Source: Panacibacter microcysteis (lineage in GTDB: Bacteria > Bacteroidota > Bacteroidia > Chitinophagales > Chitinophagaceae). From it: a stretch of DNA of 64,000 bases. The position numbers were made by a program, and so were the translations under genes. Shown here piece after piece: positions 19,003 through 27,600 of this stretch (position 1 is the stretch's first letter; every line of letters starts with the position of its first letter). Below the pieces are notes generated by a model, which saw only the letters and a program-made list of their open reading frames with translations, ran no database searches and was not told the DNA's origin. The stretch spans positions 1,426,001 through 1,490,000 of the forward strand of contig NZ_JADWYR010000001.1 in assembly GCF_015831355.1 (NCBI RefSeq), written 5' to 3'.

Positions 19003-19896
19003 CTACGTGGCACTTTGTAAAAAATCCTCCTTCAAAGCAACAAGACCACTGCCCAGACTGTATGCTTTACCTGTTAGCGACTCCAGGTAAGAAACATTCA
19101 AAGTAGTATTGGCCGGTCTTTGAATAACAGATTGAAATATGGCCGACGACGCAGGTTGTACCAGGCTTATGTCAAAACCAAATAGCGCTGCCACACGTAT
19201 GGCAAAAGTGTATTTGCTTATAAAATCTTTACAGCCTGCATGTATTATACCTTTAAATTCTACAGCAAGGCAATCTTTAATTACTTCGAAAACCTGGCTT
19301 ACATAAAGCGGGTTAAAACAAACGTCTGTAAACCCATGTAAAGATGCATTTTGGGATAAGGTTTTGTAAAGCCATTCAAACAACGAGTTGCCCATTTCCG
19401 GATTAGTATGAAAACCATATATATTGGTTCTTATAATAATGGCGGCTGCATTGGATTGCGTTGCAGCTGTTTCTCCTTCCAGTTTTGTAGAAGCGTAATA
19501 ATTAAGCGGCGATGTTTTTTCCTTTTCATTATAATTTCCTGTCAGGCCATCAAAAACTGAATCGGTGGAAATGTAAATAAACCTGGTCTTTCCGGGCCTG
19601 AACGAAGCGAGCTTCCTTGTACTGTTCACATGTAATGCATATGTGTACGGCCTGTTTTCCTCACAATCTCGAAGGTCTACATTGGCAGCACAGTGTACAA
19701 TGATGTCTGGAGAAAATGTTGTAAGCGTGTCTGTAATTTGATTTTCATTAAGCAGGTCTGCCTGGGTATAAGGAAACGGTGATGGTATTTTTTTTCGCCC
19801 TATCCCTAAAACGTCGTAATGATCTTCAAAAAATGCCCTGGCAATGGTAAAACCCAACATCCCACTTGCACCGGTTATTAATACCTTTTTTCCCAT
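19003..19896 (-). CDS. RmlD-like NAD(P)-dependent sugar reductase
   Basis: A 297-residue short-chain reductase of the dTDP-4-dehydrorhamnose reductase family. The NAD(P) motif GASGMLGF is at residues 8-15, the STDSVFDG strand near 109-116 and YYASTK gives the YxxxK pair near 133-137. It could be the missing RmlD for dTDP-L-rhamnose, or a 4-keto reductase acting on the PseB product, since it sits directly between pseB and the nonulosonate synthase. A type B repeat lies on each side in opposite orientation. Confidence 0.82.
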   Translation of the reverse strand: MGKKVLITGASGMLGFTIARAFFEDHYDVLGIGRKKIPSPFPYTQADLLNENQITDTLTTFSPDIIVHCAANVDLRDCEENRPYTYALHVNSTRKLASFRPGKTRFIYISTDSVFDGLTGNYNEKEKTSPLNYYASTKLEGETAATQSNAAAIIIRTNIYGFHTNPEMGNSLFEWLYKTLSQNASLHGFTDVCFNPLYVSQVFEVIKDCLAVEFKGIIHAGCKDFISKYTFAIRVAALFGFDISLVQPASSAIFQSVIQRPANTTLNVSYLESLTGKAYSLGSGLVALKEDFLQSAT

Positions 19897-19968
19897 TTGT
19901 TAAAACTTAGATCACCTGAATTTAGGCTGAAACAAAAACCTGTTGCACCATGTTGAAATATTTGCTGC

Positions 19969-19989
19969 TGTACAAGTGAGTGACACAAC
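19969..19989 (+). repeat. Interspersed repeat copy 7, type B
   Basis: The type B core is exact from 19970, with a tail AGGAGTTGATAGTAGTAATG that is closely similar to copy 6. It is intergenic, between pseB and the reductase. Confidence 0.88.
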
Positions 19990-20077
19990 AGGAGTTGATA
20001 GTAGTAATGCAGCACACCAAAAAAATGTCTTACTTACAACTTTTCTCTTTGCTTTGTTAACTAAATGAAGGAATCAA

Positions 20078-21094
20078 TCAGGGCATAAAATCAGGGTCTA
20101 TATGCTGTTTTATAAGTGATCTTATTTCTTCTACTGTTAACCATTCTGTGTTTTGACCAGAACTGTAATTAAACCCTTCTTTTACTTTTTTTGCATTAAA
20201 AGTTGTTATAAAATCTTCCAGGGACCACCTGTGCAATTGCGGAAGAATAGCATAGTATTTTCCCAGATCGTAGGTTGAAAAAGAATCTGAGGAAGTGATC
20301 ATTTCTTCGTGTATTTTTTCTCCTGGTCTTATACCAACAATCTCGTGTTTACAATCCGGGCCGATTGCCTGTGCAACATCCATGATCTTATATGATGGAA
20401 TTTTTGGCACAAACAATTCTCCACCCCATGCAGTTTCGAGTGCGTGTAGCACCATTTCAACACCTTCTTCGAGAGAGATATTGAAACGAGTCATTGAAGG
20501 GTCTGTAATAGGCAGCACGCCTTCTTTTTTCTTGTTGAGAAAAAATGGGATTACGGAACCATTTGAACCCATTACATTGCCGTACCGCACTACAGAAAAG
20601 CTTATGGAATTAGAACCCCTGATATTATTAGCTGCGATAAAAAGTTTATCAGACGCAAGTTTTGTAGCGCCATAGAGATTGATGGGTGCAGCAGCTTTAT
20701 CTGTAGATAAAGCAACTACCTTTTCTACTTCTGTTTCGAGACAGGCATTGATAATGTTTTCGGCACCTAGTATGTTTGTCTTTACACATTCCATTGGGTT
20801 GTATTCCGCAATTGGTACGTGCTTCATAGCTGCAGCATGTATAACATAATCTACCCCGCGCAATGCTCTTTTTAAGCGATCAAAATCTCTTACGTCTCCT
20901 ATAAAAAAGCGCAGTTGCGGGTACTTTGTCGGCGGATATTGTTGCGCCATTTGAAATTGCTTTTGCTCATCTCTTGAATAAACCACCAGCCGTTTTACCC
21001 CGGGCCATCTTTCGAGTACTGTTTGCACAAACGCTTTTCCAAACGAACCTGTTCCCCCGGTAATAAGAATGCTTTTGTTATTTAAGTCTAACAT
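20078..21094 (-). CDS. pseB: UDP-GlcNAc 4,6-dehydratase (inverting) PseB
   Basis: Makes UDP-2-acetamido-2,6-dideoxy-L-arabino-hexulose from UDP-GlcNAc, the first committed step of pseudaminic acid and of some 6-deoxy-HexNAc pathways. The 338-residue protein has GGTGSFGK at 13-20, AAMKHVPIAEYNP at 88-100 and the catalytic Asp132, Lys133 and Tyr141 in STDKAAAPINLYGATK, at exactly the FlaA1/PseB positions. It lies 19 bases after the chain-length gene in the same operon. The lysine at 133 (not Glu) separates it from RmlB-type dehydratases. Confidence 0.93.
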   Translation of the reverse strand: MLDLNNKSILITGGTGSFGKAFVQTVLERWPGVKRLVVYSRDEQKQFQMAQQYPPTKYPQLRFFIGDVRDFDRLKRALRGVDYVIHAAAMKHVPIAEYNPMECVKTNILGAENIINACLETEVEKVVALSTDKAAAPINLYGATKLASDKLFIAANNIRGSNSISFSVVRYGNVMGSNGSVIPFFLNKKKEGVLPITDPSMTRFNISLEEGVEMVLHALETAWGGELFVPKIPSYKIMDVAQAIGPDCKHEIVGIRPGEKIHEEMITSSDSFSTYDLGKYYAILPQLHRWSLEDFITTFNAKKVKEGFNYSSGQNTEWLTVEEIRSLIKQHIDPDFMP

Positions 21095-21113
21095 CTCGGT
21101 CTTTTAAAGTGTT

Positions 21114-22154
21114 TTAAATATTCTTGAAAAATCTTTTGACTGTTAAATAAAGAACCATCATAAACCCTCCAATCATTCCGCCAATAATAAAAAATATGAT
21201 TACCGATGCCCTCGACATTTTTAAAGGCAACACCGGTTCATCAATAACCTGGTACAGAGGTGTTTCTTTTTGCAAAGAAATTTTTGCTATTTCCAGGTTC
21301 TTTAAAACTTCACCATAGGCAGTTCCCAGTGCTGAAGCACGCACCTGATTCTGCTGTATTCCTGAGCGTTGCACCTGGAAGGCAGGATTAAGATTGAATG
21401 TTTTATCTGTTTCTGCACCTATTGTTGTGATTGCGTTACCCAAAATATTGCGTAAACTGTCTGCCTCACGCTGCAACATATCAAGATTTTGCCTTGCTGT
21501 ACTTGTTTTGGTCTTAATATAAAAGGCGGATGTTGCATCTACAAGATTCCTGGTAAAATAGAATGAAAAAGTTTCATTGGTACTAATTGTCGTTGCTGCG
21601 TAAATACTCTGGCTTTTTTCAGGTTTTGATATGTCAAGCATATTATCAACGACCATATAATAAACTTCTCTAAAAAGACTATCCTGTACCAGGGTCATGT
21701 GGTTACGCGTATCCGGAAAAGGAAAGGCATTTTTTAGCCTGTCATCATTAGACCATGCTTCGTCCATTTCCATTTCCTTAACCAAAATATTCAAAAGTGT
21801 TGTTTTGCCGTCTGCTGGCTTTTTCATTAATGTTTCCTGCACCATTCTCCGCGATTTCATAAGCGCAATTATATTATCACCCGCAAAAACATCTTCAGTA
21901 CCGCTGCGAAGATCAAGACCGAATTGACTAGCCAGCCCTAAAAGACTGTTAGATGATCCTGAATTGGTGGACAATACAAATGTTACAGAAGCTGTATACT
22001 CAGGATCTGATTTGACTGCATATAAAATACCCAGGCCTGCTACACATGCTGCTATTATTACTATAATCAGCCACTTTGATAAAATGTACCTGAACCAGCT
22101 ACGCGTTTGGTAAATAAAGTCCTTTAATGTGATTTCCTGTGACGCAGACGACAT
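21114..22154 (-). CDS. Wzz-type chain-length determinant protein
   Basis: A two-helix inner-membrane protein with helices near residues 30-52 and 315-340 and a large periplasmic part between, the Wzz/polysaccharide co-polymerase layout. The C-terminal helix follows the proline-rich PLKMSRAS. No tyrosine kinase domain follows, so it is the kinase-free form. I chose the ATG at 22154 (MSSASQEITLKD); a TTG at 22199 would add 15 residues. It works with the Wza-type exporter upstream to set polymer length. Confidence 0.87.
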   Translation of the reverse strand: MSSASQEITLKDFIYQTRSWFRYILSKWLIIVIIAACVAGLGILYAVKSDPEYTASVTFVLSTNSGSSNSLLGLASQFGLDLRSGTEDVFAGDNIIALMKSRRMVQETLMKKPADGKTTLLNILVKEMEMDEAWSNDDRLKNAFPFPDTRNHMTLVQDSLFREVYYMVVDNMLDISKPEKSQSIYAATTISTNETFSFYFTRNLVDATSAFYIKTKTSTARQNLDMLQREADSLRNILGNAITTIGAETDKTFNLNPAFQVQRSGIQQNQVRASALGTAYGEVLKNLEIAKISLQKETPLYQVIDEPVLPLKMSRASVIIFFIIGGMIGGFMMVLYLTVKRFFKNI

Positions 22155-22228
22155 CTGATATGTATTTTTTAGAGGATTATTATTCGTTTTCCAGTGCAAA
22201 CACAGTGTATATAATAAGCTCTCAAACT

Positions 22229-24655
22229 TTACAACCGCAATATTGCAATAACAACACCAGCCAGCGAAGCAAGCGCGCTGGCTATACCAATCACTTCACC
22301 GGTTGACAGCCTGCTCATACGTTCCTGTTTGGGTGGTACAATAATTTCCGAACCGGGCTCTACTTTAGGATAATTCTTAAAGAAAAGGAACGACCGGGTT
22401 GATTTTGCTCTTCCGTTTGCAGCAATAACATAAATGCGTTTCTTTCTGCCTACATCTGACACGCCGCCCGCTGCCGACAAATAATCTCTAAAATTGTATT
22501 CTTCATTGTAAGCAATCTGTGTAGGAAACAGCACGCTTCCGCTTATCTTAACCTGCGCTGTGTATCTGGGTATAATTAACTGATCTCTTGCTTTCAACAC
22601 CACATCTTCGGGTGAGCCCGGCTTTAATAATATTCTTGCCAGGTTCAATGGAATCTGGTCATATTCTCTCTCGTAATTTTCTGTTACAATACTTGATGAT
22701 GTATCGGTAAGGCTTAGCTGCTGCTGAATGTTTTGCACCGTTTGCTTACGCATGAGTCTAATTGTATCATCAAGATTATATCTTTTAATAAAAGCACCTG
22801 CCGGGTAGGCTTCGGGTGTAAATCCACCGGCTCTTTTAATAAGGTCACTTACGCGTTCTTCTCTTTTTTGCAGTACATAAGGCCCGGGATATTGTAACTC
22901 TCCTGAAACCATTACTGACTCCAGTTTTAGAAATCCGGGTTTTCTCCTGATCGTTACAACATCATTTGGTTTTAGCAGTACATTTTTTTCAGCGCTGGCT
23001 AAATCGGCCATCCCGGTAATTTCGATAATGTCGCTTGCCCTTACATCGGCAAATGTCAGCGTATCCCGCTGAATCAGTCTTGCTATCTCTATTTTTTGGG
23101 GGTAAGCTGCATCAGTTAAACCACCTGATTGCACTATGAGATCTTTTAGTGTAAGGCTATCATTGTATTCGTAAAAACCGGGTAACCTAACTTCTCCCTG
23201 GACAGAGATATAGTAATCCTCCCTTAATTCAAGGATCGATTTTATTACAACTGAATCTTCCCGCTTAAGCAATATGTTTGTATTGGTCAGCGGATTAAAT
23301 GAAACGAGTTCTTTTGAAAGATCATCTTTCAGCCTGAATATTTGTCCGCGGCTTGTGTAAGCGTCTTCTCTTAATCCATCTGCTTTTTTAATAAGGTCTC
23401 CAACAGTCATGCCTTTTACAAGCTCATATGTACCCTCCCTGAAAACCGCGCCGCTAAGTTTGATCCTGTTGGAATAACGGTCAAGGATTTTTGATACTTC
23501 AATTTTATCACCGGATTGTGGCGTGTAAGAACTATACGCGTCAGTGCTTACATCTTTTACTGTAAACTCTTTATCCGTAAACTGTGTTACTTTCACTGAA
23601 GAACGATACGCGCTGTCTGCAAAGCCGGAAGCGAACTCAAGTAAATTGCTAAATGTTTCTCCCGGTAACAACTCAAAAATTCCCGGTCGCTTTACATAAC
23701 CCTGCAGATCTACCCTTGACTTGTAAGACGGAATTCTGATAACATCATTGTCTTTTAAAGTAACATTGTCAGACTGGTCTCCGTTTACAAGGAAACGGTA
23801 CAGGTCAATCTTTTTAAATACTTTATTGTTTCTTATTAATTCTATTTCCCTGAAGCTTCCAGTTTCTTTAGGGCCCCCACATATAAACAATGCATTAAAT
23901 GCTGTTGTTAAAGACGACAATGTATAATTGCCTGGCTTATTGCTTCCTATAATTGTAACGCGAATGCTCCTGATATTACCAATTGTAACAGACAGTTTGG
24001 AGCGGCCACTTTGCAACGAACTATATACAGTTCTTTGCATGGCAATTTTTATGCGTTGTGTGGCTTCTTCCAGTGACAAGCCGGAAACCTTTATCTGTCC
24101 TACATTGGGTATAGATACAGAGCCTTCTGCATTTACTGTTAAAGAGAAATTTGTTTCCTGCATACCATATACGGAGAGTTCCAATACATCATCCGGGCCC
24201 ACTGTATAATTGATAGGTGTTGCTAGCCTGATGTTTGGTTCAAAATTCAACGTTTGGTTATTAAACAGTTCAGAGCCAAAAATTCTGGGGTCTATTAAAG
24301 GTTTGGGAATGCGCATTGAATCGTACATGTAAAGACTGGAATCTCTGCGCGGTATAGTGTCTGTATTATTATAGCCATTTCTGCCGCTATTCATTTTATT
24401 ACCCGGATTTAGCAACTGAATTCTTTGCTTCAGTTTTTGTATTTCCGGTGCCGGCATGCCTTTGGCTGCAGCCATCTGGTATGCCTGTTCTATAGGTATG
24501 CCTGCCTGCTGTACCTTATTGTAATACATTAATATGTCTGCATCACTGAGTTGATCTATGCGAATCTGCCGGAGATCCTGGTTTAATAAACCTTGCGCAT
24601 TTACTATAACAGTACAAAACACTAATAACCCGAGTACTAAAAGGATCTTTTTCAT
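22229..24655 (-). CDS. SLBB-domain polysaccharide export protein, Wza family
   Basis: An 808-residue outer-membrane export protein. After the signal peptide (MKKILLVLGLLVFC to NAQ) come a coiled region, a Poly_export domain (YTVGPDDVLELSVYG near residues 150-220) and about five or six SLBB repeats (for example GYVKRPGIFELLPGETFSNL and SGAVFREGTYELVKGMTVGD). A single helix ends the protein. It is longer than E. coli Wza, as usual in Bacteroidota. The ATG at 24655 gives a clean signal peptide; the frame stays open upstream to 24790 but that part is not protein-like. It appears to be the first gene of the locus. Confidence 0.92.
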   Translation of the reverse strand: MKKILLVLGLLVFCTVIVNAQGLLNQDLRQIRIDQLSDADILMYYNKVQQAGIPIEQAYQMAAAKGMPAPEIQKLKQRIQLLNPGNKMNSGRNGYNNTDTIPRRDSSLYMYDSMRIPKPLIDPRIFGSELFNNQTLNFEPNIRLATPINYTVGPDDVLELSVYGMQETNFSLTVNAEGSVSIPNVGQIKVSGLSLEEATQRIKIAMQRTVYSSLQSGRSKLSVTIGNIRSIRVTIIGSNKPGNYTLSSLTTAFNALFICGGPKETGSFREIELIRNNKVFKKIDLYRFLVNGDQSDNVTLKDNDVIRIPSYKSRVDLQGYVKRPGIFELLPGETFSNLLEFASGFADSAYRSSVKVTQFTDKEFTVKDVSTDAYSSYTPQSGDKIEVSKILDRYSNRIKLSGAVFREGTYELVKGMTVGDLIKKADGLREDAYTSRGQIFRLKDDLSKELVSFNPLTNTNILLKREDSVVIKSILELREDYYISVQGEVRLPGFYEYNDSLTLKDLIVQSGGLTDAAYPQKIEIARLIQRDTLTFADVRASDIIEITGMADLASAEKNVLLKPNDVVTIRRKPGFLKLESVMVSGELQYPGPYVLQKREERVSDLIKRAGGFTPEAYPAGAFIKRYNLDDTIRLMRKQTVQNIQQQLSLTDTSSSIVTENYEREYDQIPLNLARILLKPGSPEDVVLKARDQLIIPRYTAQVKISGSVLFPTQIAYNEEYNFRDYLSAAGGVSDVGRKKRIYVIAANGRAKSTRSFLFFKNYPKVEPGSEIIVPPKQERMSRLSTGEVIGIASALASLAGVVIAILRL

Positions 24656-24831
24656 ATTGTCTTTATAAGAAGAAAGATGATGCAGGAAAGCAATACATAC
24701 ACAATTTAAATACATTTTTACAGAGACACAGCTCCGCCACCTGAGTCCCATATACAAAAAAGTACCAGCCTCTTTTCGACCGATACTCAACTGTTAGCAA
24801 TATGGAAACCCATTGTTCAAAATGATGGGGG

Positions 24832-24839
24832 CAAAGATA
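24832..24839 (-). promoter_or_regulatory. Candidate -7 element for the polysaccharide locus
   Basis: TATCTTTG on the minus strand fits the Bacteroidota TAnnTTTG element and lies about 177 bases before the export gene start. No clear TTTG is seen at the -33 position, so this is tentative. Confidence 0.4.
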
Positions 24840-24932
24840 GGAATTTTACTATCCCTTCCTACGGTTTAACAATTGACGCTGAGGGCTAAAAACCAATGGC
24901 TGTATTATGCAAACGAACTTATCTTTAGCTAC

Positions 24933-26111
24933 ATGAACGAGCGTTATTACTCACTGGATATTTTCAGAGGTGCTACCGTGGCTTTTATGATCATGGTAAA
25001 TAACCCAGGTTCCTGGGACCATATATATGCACCACTGGAGCATGCGGCCTGGCATGGCTGTACACCTACCGATCTTGTTTTTCCATTTTTTCTGTTTGCG
25101 GTAGGCAATGCTATGGCTTTTGTAATGCCTCGTTTGCAGGTGCAGGGGAATGCTTATTTTATTCGTAAAGTAGTAAGGCGAACCTTATTAATTTTCCTGA
25201 TAGGGCTTTTTCTAAACTGGAGCCCGTTTTTTATGTGGCAGCAGAACCAACTGGTTGTAAAAAGCTGGGAATGGACAGACGCAAACGGCATACCGCACGG
25301 CATAAGAATATTGGGTGTATTGCAACGTATTGCGATTGCCTATTGCATTGCCTCTTTCATAGTCTTTTACTTTAAACCAAGAGGTGCTTATATTTTTGGT
25401 ACGGCCTTGTTATTGGTGTATTGGGGACTTTGCTTCGCTTTTGGAAGCAGCGGCGATCCTTACAGTATTACAGGTTTTTTTGGAACAGCGATCGACCAAA
25501 GTATTCTCGGTGAACTTCATATGTATCATGGAGAGGGTATTCCTTTTGATCCTGAAGGTATCATAAGCACCATTACTCCTGCTGTGCAGGTTATTTTTGG
25601 GTACCTCGTTAGCCACTACATTCAGCAAAAAGGCAAAACATACGAAATGCTTTCGGGCCTGCTGATTGCCGGCCTGGTGTTAACTTTTATCGGCTTGTTC
25701 TGGAGCCTTTCTTTTCCTTTAAATAAAAAGATCTGGACAAGCAGCTTTACAGTTTACACAACAGGTGTTGCAATACTTGTATTGGGCATACTGATTTATA
25801 TTGTTGAGTTTAAACATGTGAAAGGGTGGTGGAGCAGTTTTTTTGACGCTTTTGGAAAAAACCCGCTTTTCATCTTTGTGCTGAGTGGCTTTCTTCCCCG
25901 TTTACTTGGCCTTATAAGAATACCCAATGGATTATCTGCCAATGGAAAAACACTTTATACCTCACCATTTGGCTGGTTTTATGAACACATTTGTAAAAAC
26001 ATTGCTGCAGACCTGCGTGTTGGGTCTCTTGTTTATGCATTTAGTATGATCGCTTTTTATTGGCTTGTAGCTTACATGCTCAATAAGCGAAAAATCTATA
26101 TCAGGGTTTAA
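24933..26111 (+). CDS. HGSNAT-like (DUF5009/NagX) membrane acyltransferase
   Basis: A 392-residue membrane protein with about ten to eleven helices. YYSLDIFRGATVAFMIMVNNPG at the N-terminus, HGCTPTDLVFPFFLF near residue 46 and FGKNPLFIFVLSG near residue 310 are the signature of the heparan-alpha-glucosaminide N-acetyltransferase-like/DUF5009 family, which uses acetyl-CoA to acylate sugars across the membrane. ATG at 24933 is chosen over a TTG at 24873. A paralogue lies at 62237-63361, with the same C-terminal KIYIRV. The true substrate is unknown; it could modify peptidoglycan or the polysaccharide. Confidence 0.85.
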   Translation: MNERYYSLDIFRGATVAFMIMVNNPGSWDHIYAPLEHAAWHGCTPTDLVFPFFLFAVGNAMAFVMPRLQVQGNAYFIRKVVRRTLLIFLIGLFLNWSPFFMWQQNQLVVKSWEWTDANGIPHGIRILGVLQRIAIAYCIASFIVFYFKPRGAYIFGTALLLVYWGLCFAFGSSGDPYSITGFFGTAIDQSILGELHMYHGEGIPFDPEGIISTITPAVQVIFGYLVSHYIQQKGKTYEMLSGLLIAGLVLTFIGLFWSLSFPLNKKIWTSSFTVYTTGVAILVLGILIYIVEFKHVKGWWSSFFDAFGKNPLFIFVLSGFLPRLLGLIRIPNGLSANGKTLYTSPFGWFYEHICKNIAADLRVGSLVYAFSMIAFYWLVAYMLNKRKIYIRV

Positions 26112-26173
26112 GAAGATGTTGTGCTTTATGCTGCAGGCCCGAGACGGAGACTTCAGTTGCATAAATAACCGAA

Positions 26174-26194
26174 CGCACAAGTGAGTGACACAAC
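26174..26194 (+). repeat. Interspersed repeat copy 8, type B
   Basis: A type B core with GCACAAG in place of GTACAAG, then an exact TGAGTGACACAAC and an AGGCGATGC tail. It is about 60 bases after the HGSNAT-like gene. Confidence 0.85.
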
Positions 26195-26330
26195 AGGCGA
26201 TGCTACCTGTTCTGTTGCCTGTTAACAAACAAACTGCCTTTTTGCTTACGGTCTTTTTTAGTTTCCTGTACGCGTAAAAAACAATATTTAAAAAATTTGG
26301 TACCAGGCAGTTGAATATCTATTAAGCATC

Positions 26331-26351
26331 GTTGCGTCGCACTCTTCAACT
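26331..26351 (-). repeat. Interspersed repeat copy 9, type A (5' part diverged)
   Basis: AAGAGTGCGACGCAAC is exact on the minus strand but the leading GTAC is lost (TTGAAGAG). The tail GATGCTTAATAG ends with CTGCCTGGTACC. Confidence 0.85.
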
Positions 26352-26440
26352 GCTGCAACTTTGGGGATCGAACGTGAATCTGAAACTATATCTCCATTCG
26401 TAAACCCATTTATAATTATCGGCTTAATTTTACAGCCTTT

Positions 26441-27472
26441 ATGCCTTATTTCAACTGGAACGATACGATCAATCTGCTGGGTAAGCTGAGCTTTCGCAGG
26501 GCATGGAATGCTGCAAAAGTTATGGGCAGTTTCCAGCTTAGCAAGCTAACCGGCAAACCTGTACAGTGGGGTTTTCCATTATCCATTTCTTTTGAACCTA
26601 CAACTTCGTGCAATCTTCGTTGCCCGGAATGCCCAAGCGGACTGAGAGAATTTTCAAGGCCTACCGGCATGTTAAAAAAAGACTTCTTCAGGGAAACAAT
26701 AGATGATATATACAAAGACCTGCTTTACCTGATATTCTATTTCCAGGGCGAGCCCTTCCTGAATCCCGATTTCCTGGATATGGTTAAATATGCGCACGAC
26801 AAAGGCATATACACCGCCACGTCTACCAATGCGCATTACCTTACAGACGAGAAAGCCCGTAAAACGGTGGAAAGCGGCTTAGACCGTTTGATTATATCTA
26901 TAGATGGTACCACGCAGGATGTGTACCAGCAATACCGCGTAGGCGGAAAGCTAGACAAAGTACTGGAAGGGGCGAGGAATATTGTAAAATGGAAAAAGGA
27001 ATTAAAAAGTAAAACTCCTTTTGTCTTCTTCCAGTTCCTGGTTGTAAAACCGAATGAACACCAGATAGAAGACATTAAAAAACTTGCGAAAGAAGTAGGG
27101 GTTGACCAGGTGAGGTTTAAAACCGCGCAGGTATACGACTATGAAACTGATCCAAACCAGCTTATTCCCTCGCTGGAAAAATACAGCAGGTATAAAAAAG
27201 GAAAAGACGGCCGGATGAAGATCAAAAGCGGCCTCAACAACCATTGCTGGAAGTTGTGGCACGCCAATGTAATAACGTGGGACGGGCTTGTGGTACCGTG
27301 CTGCTTTGATAAGGATGCAATGCACCGCCTTGGCAATCTTAAAACACAATCTTTTAAAGAAGTATGGCACAACGATAATTACCAGCAATTCAGGCGTGAG
27401 CTAATGACGAGCAGGAAAAATATTGATATCTGTGCCAATTGCAGCGAAGGCCTGAAGGTTTGGGAGGATTAA
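26441..27472 (+). CDS. Radical SAM protein with SPASM domain
   Basis: A 343-residue radical SAM enzyme. The cluster-binding CxxxCxxC is at Cys57, Cys61 and Cys64 in CNLRCPEC, followed by the FYFQGEPFLNPD strand. The C-terminus has a SPASM-type cysteine set (NHCWKLW, VVPCCFDKD, DICANCSEG) for auxiliary clusters. Members of this class modify peptides, sugars or lipids. No precursor peptide or partner gene is visible near it, so the substrate is unknown. It stands alone between repeat copies 9 and 10. Confidence 0.9.
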   Translation: MPYFNWNDTINLLGKLSFRRAWNAAKVMGSFQLSKLTGKPVQWGFPLSISFEPTTSCNLRCPECPSGLREFSRPTGMLKKDFFRETIDDIYKDLLYLIFYFQGEPFLNPDFLDMVKYAHDKGIYTATSTNAHYLTDEKARKTVESGLDRLIISIDGTTQDVYQQYRVGGKLDKVLEGARNIVKWKKELKSKTPFVFFQFLVVKPNEHQIEDIKKLAKEVGVDQVRFKTAQVYDYETDPNQLIPSLEKYSRYKKGKDGRMKIKSGLNNHCWKLWHANVITWDGLVVPCCFDKDAMHRLGNLKTQSFKEVWHNDNYQQFRRELMTSRKNIDICANCSEGLKVWED

Positions 27473-27543
27473 CCGGGGATGTGCAGATGTGTTGCTATCG
27501 CCGGCATGGCTACAATCTTCGCTTTGCTGAGTAATGTTTAATA

Positions 27544-27564
27544 AGTACAAGTGTGCGACGCAAC
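27544..27564 (+). repeat. Interspersed repeat copy 10, type A variant
   Basis: GTACAAGTGTGCGACGCAAC: type A with T at core position 8 as in type B. The tail ends in TGCATCCGGGCTCATCA. It lies between two convergent genes. Confidence 0.87.
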
Positions 27565-27600
27565 CGGTGCCTCATGCTTTTTCTGCATCCGGGCTCATCA

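Larger units (their letters stand above)
26112..26440. other. Gap of 329 bases with two inverted repeat copies
   Basis: The gap holds interspersed repeat copies 8 and 9, pointing at each other, and is otherwise without a recognisable gene, RNA or terminator. The promoter for the radical SAM gene must be at its right end, but I see no clear TAnnTTTG there (nearest is TAATTTTA). Confidence 0.6.
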
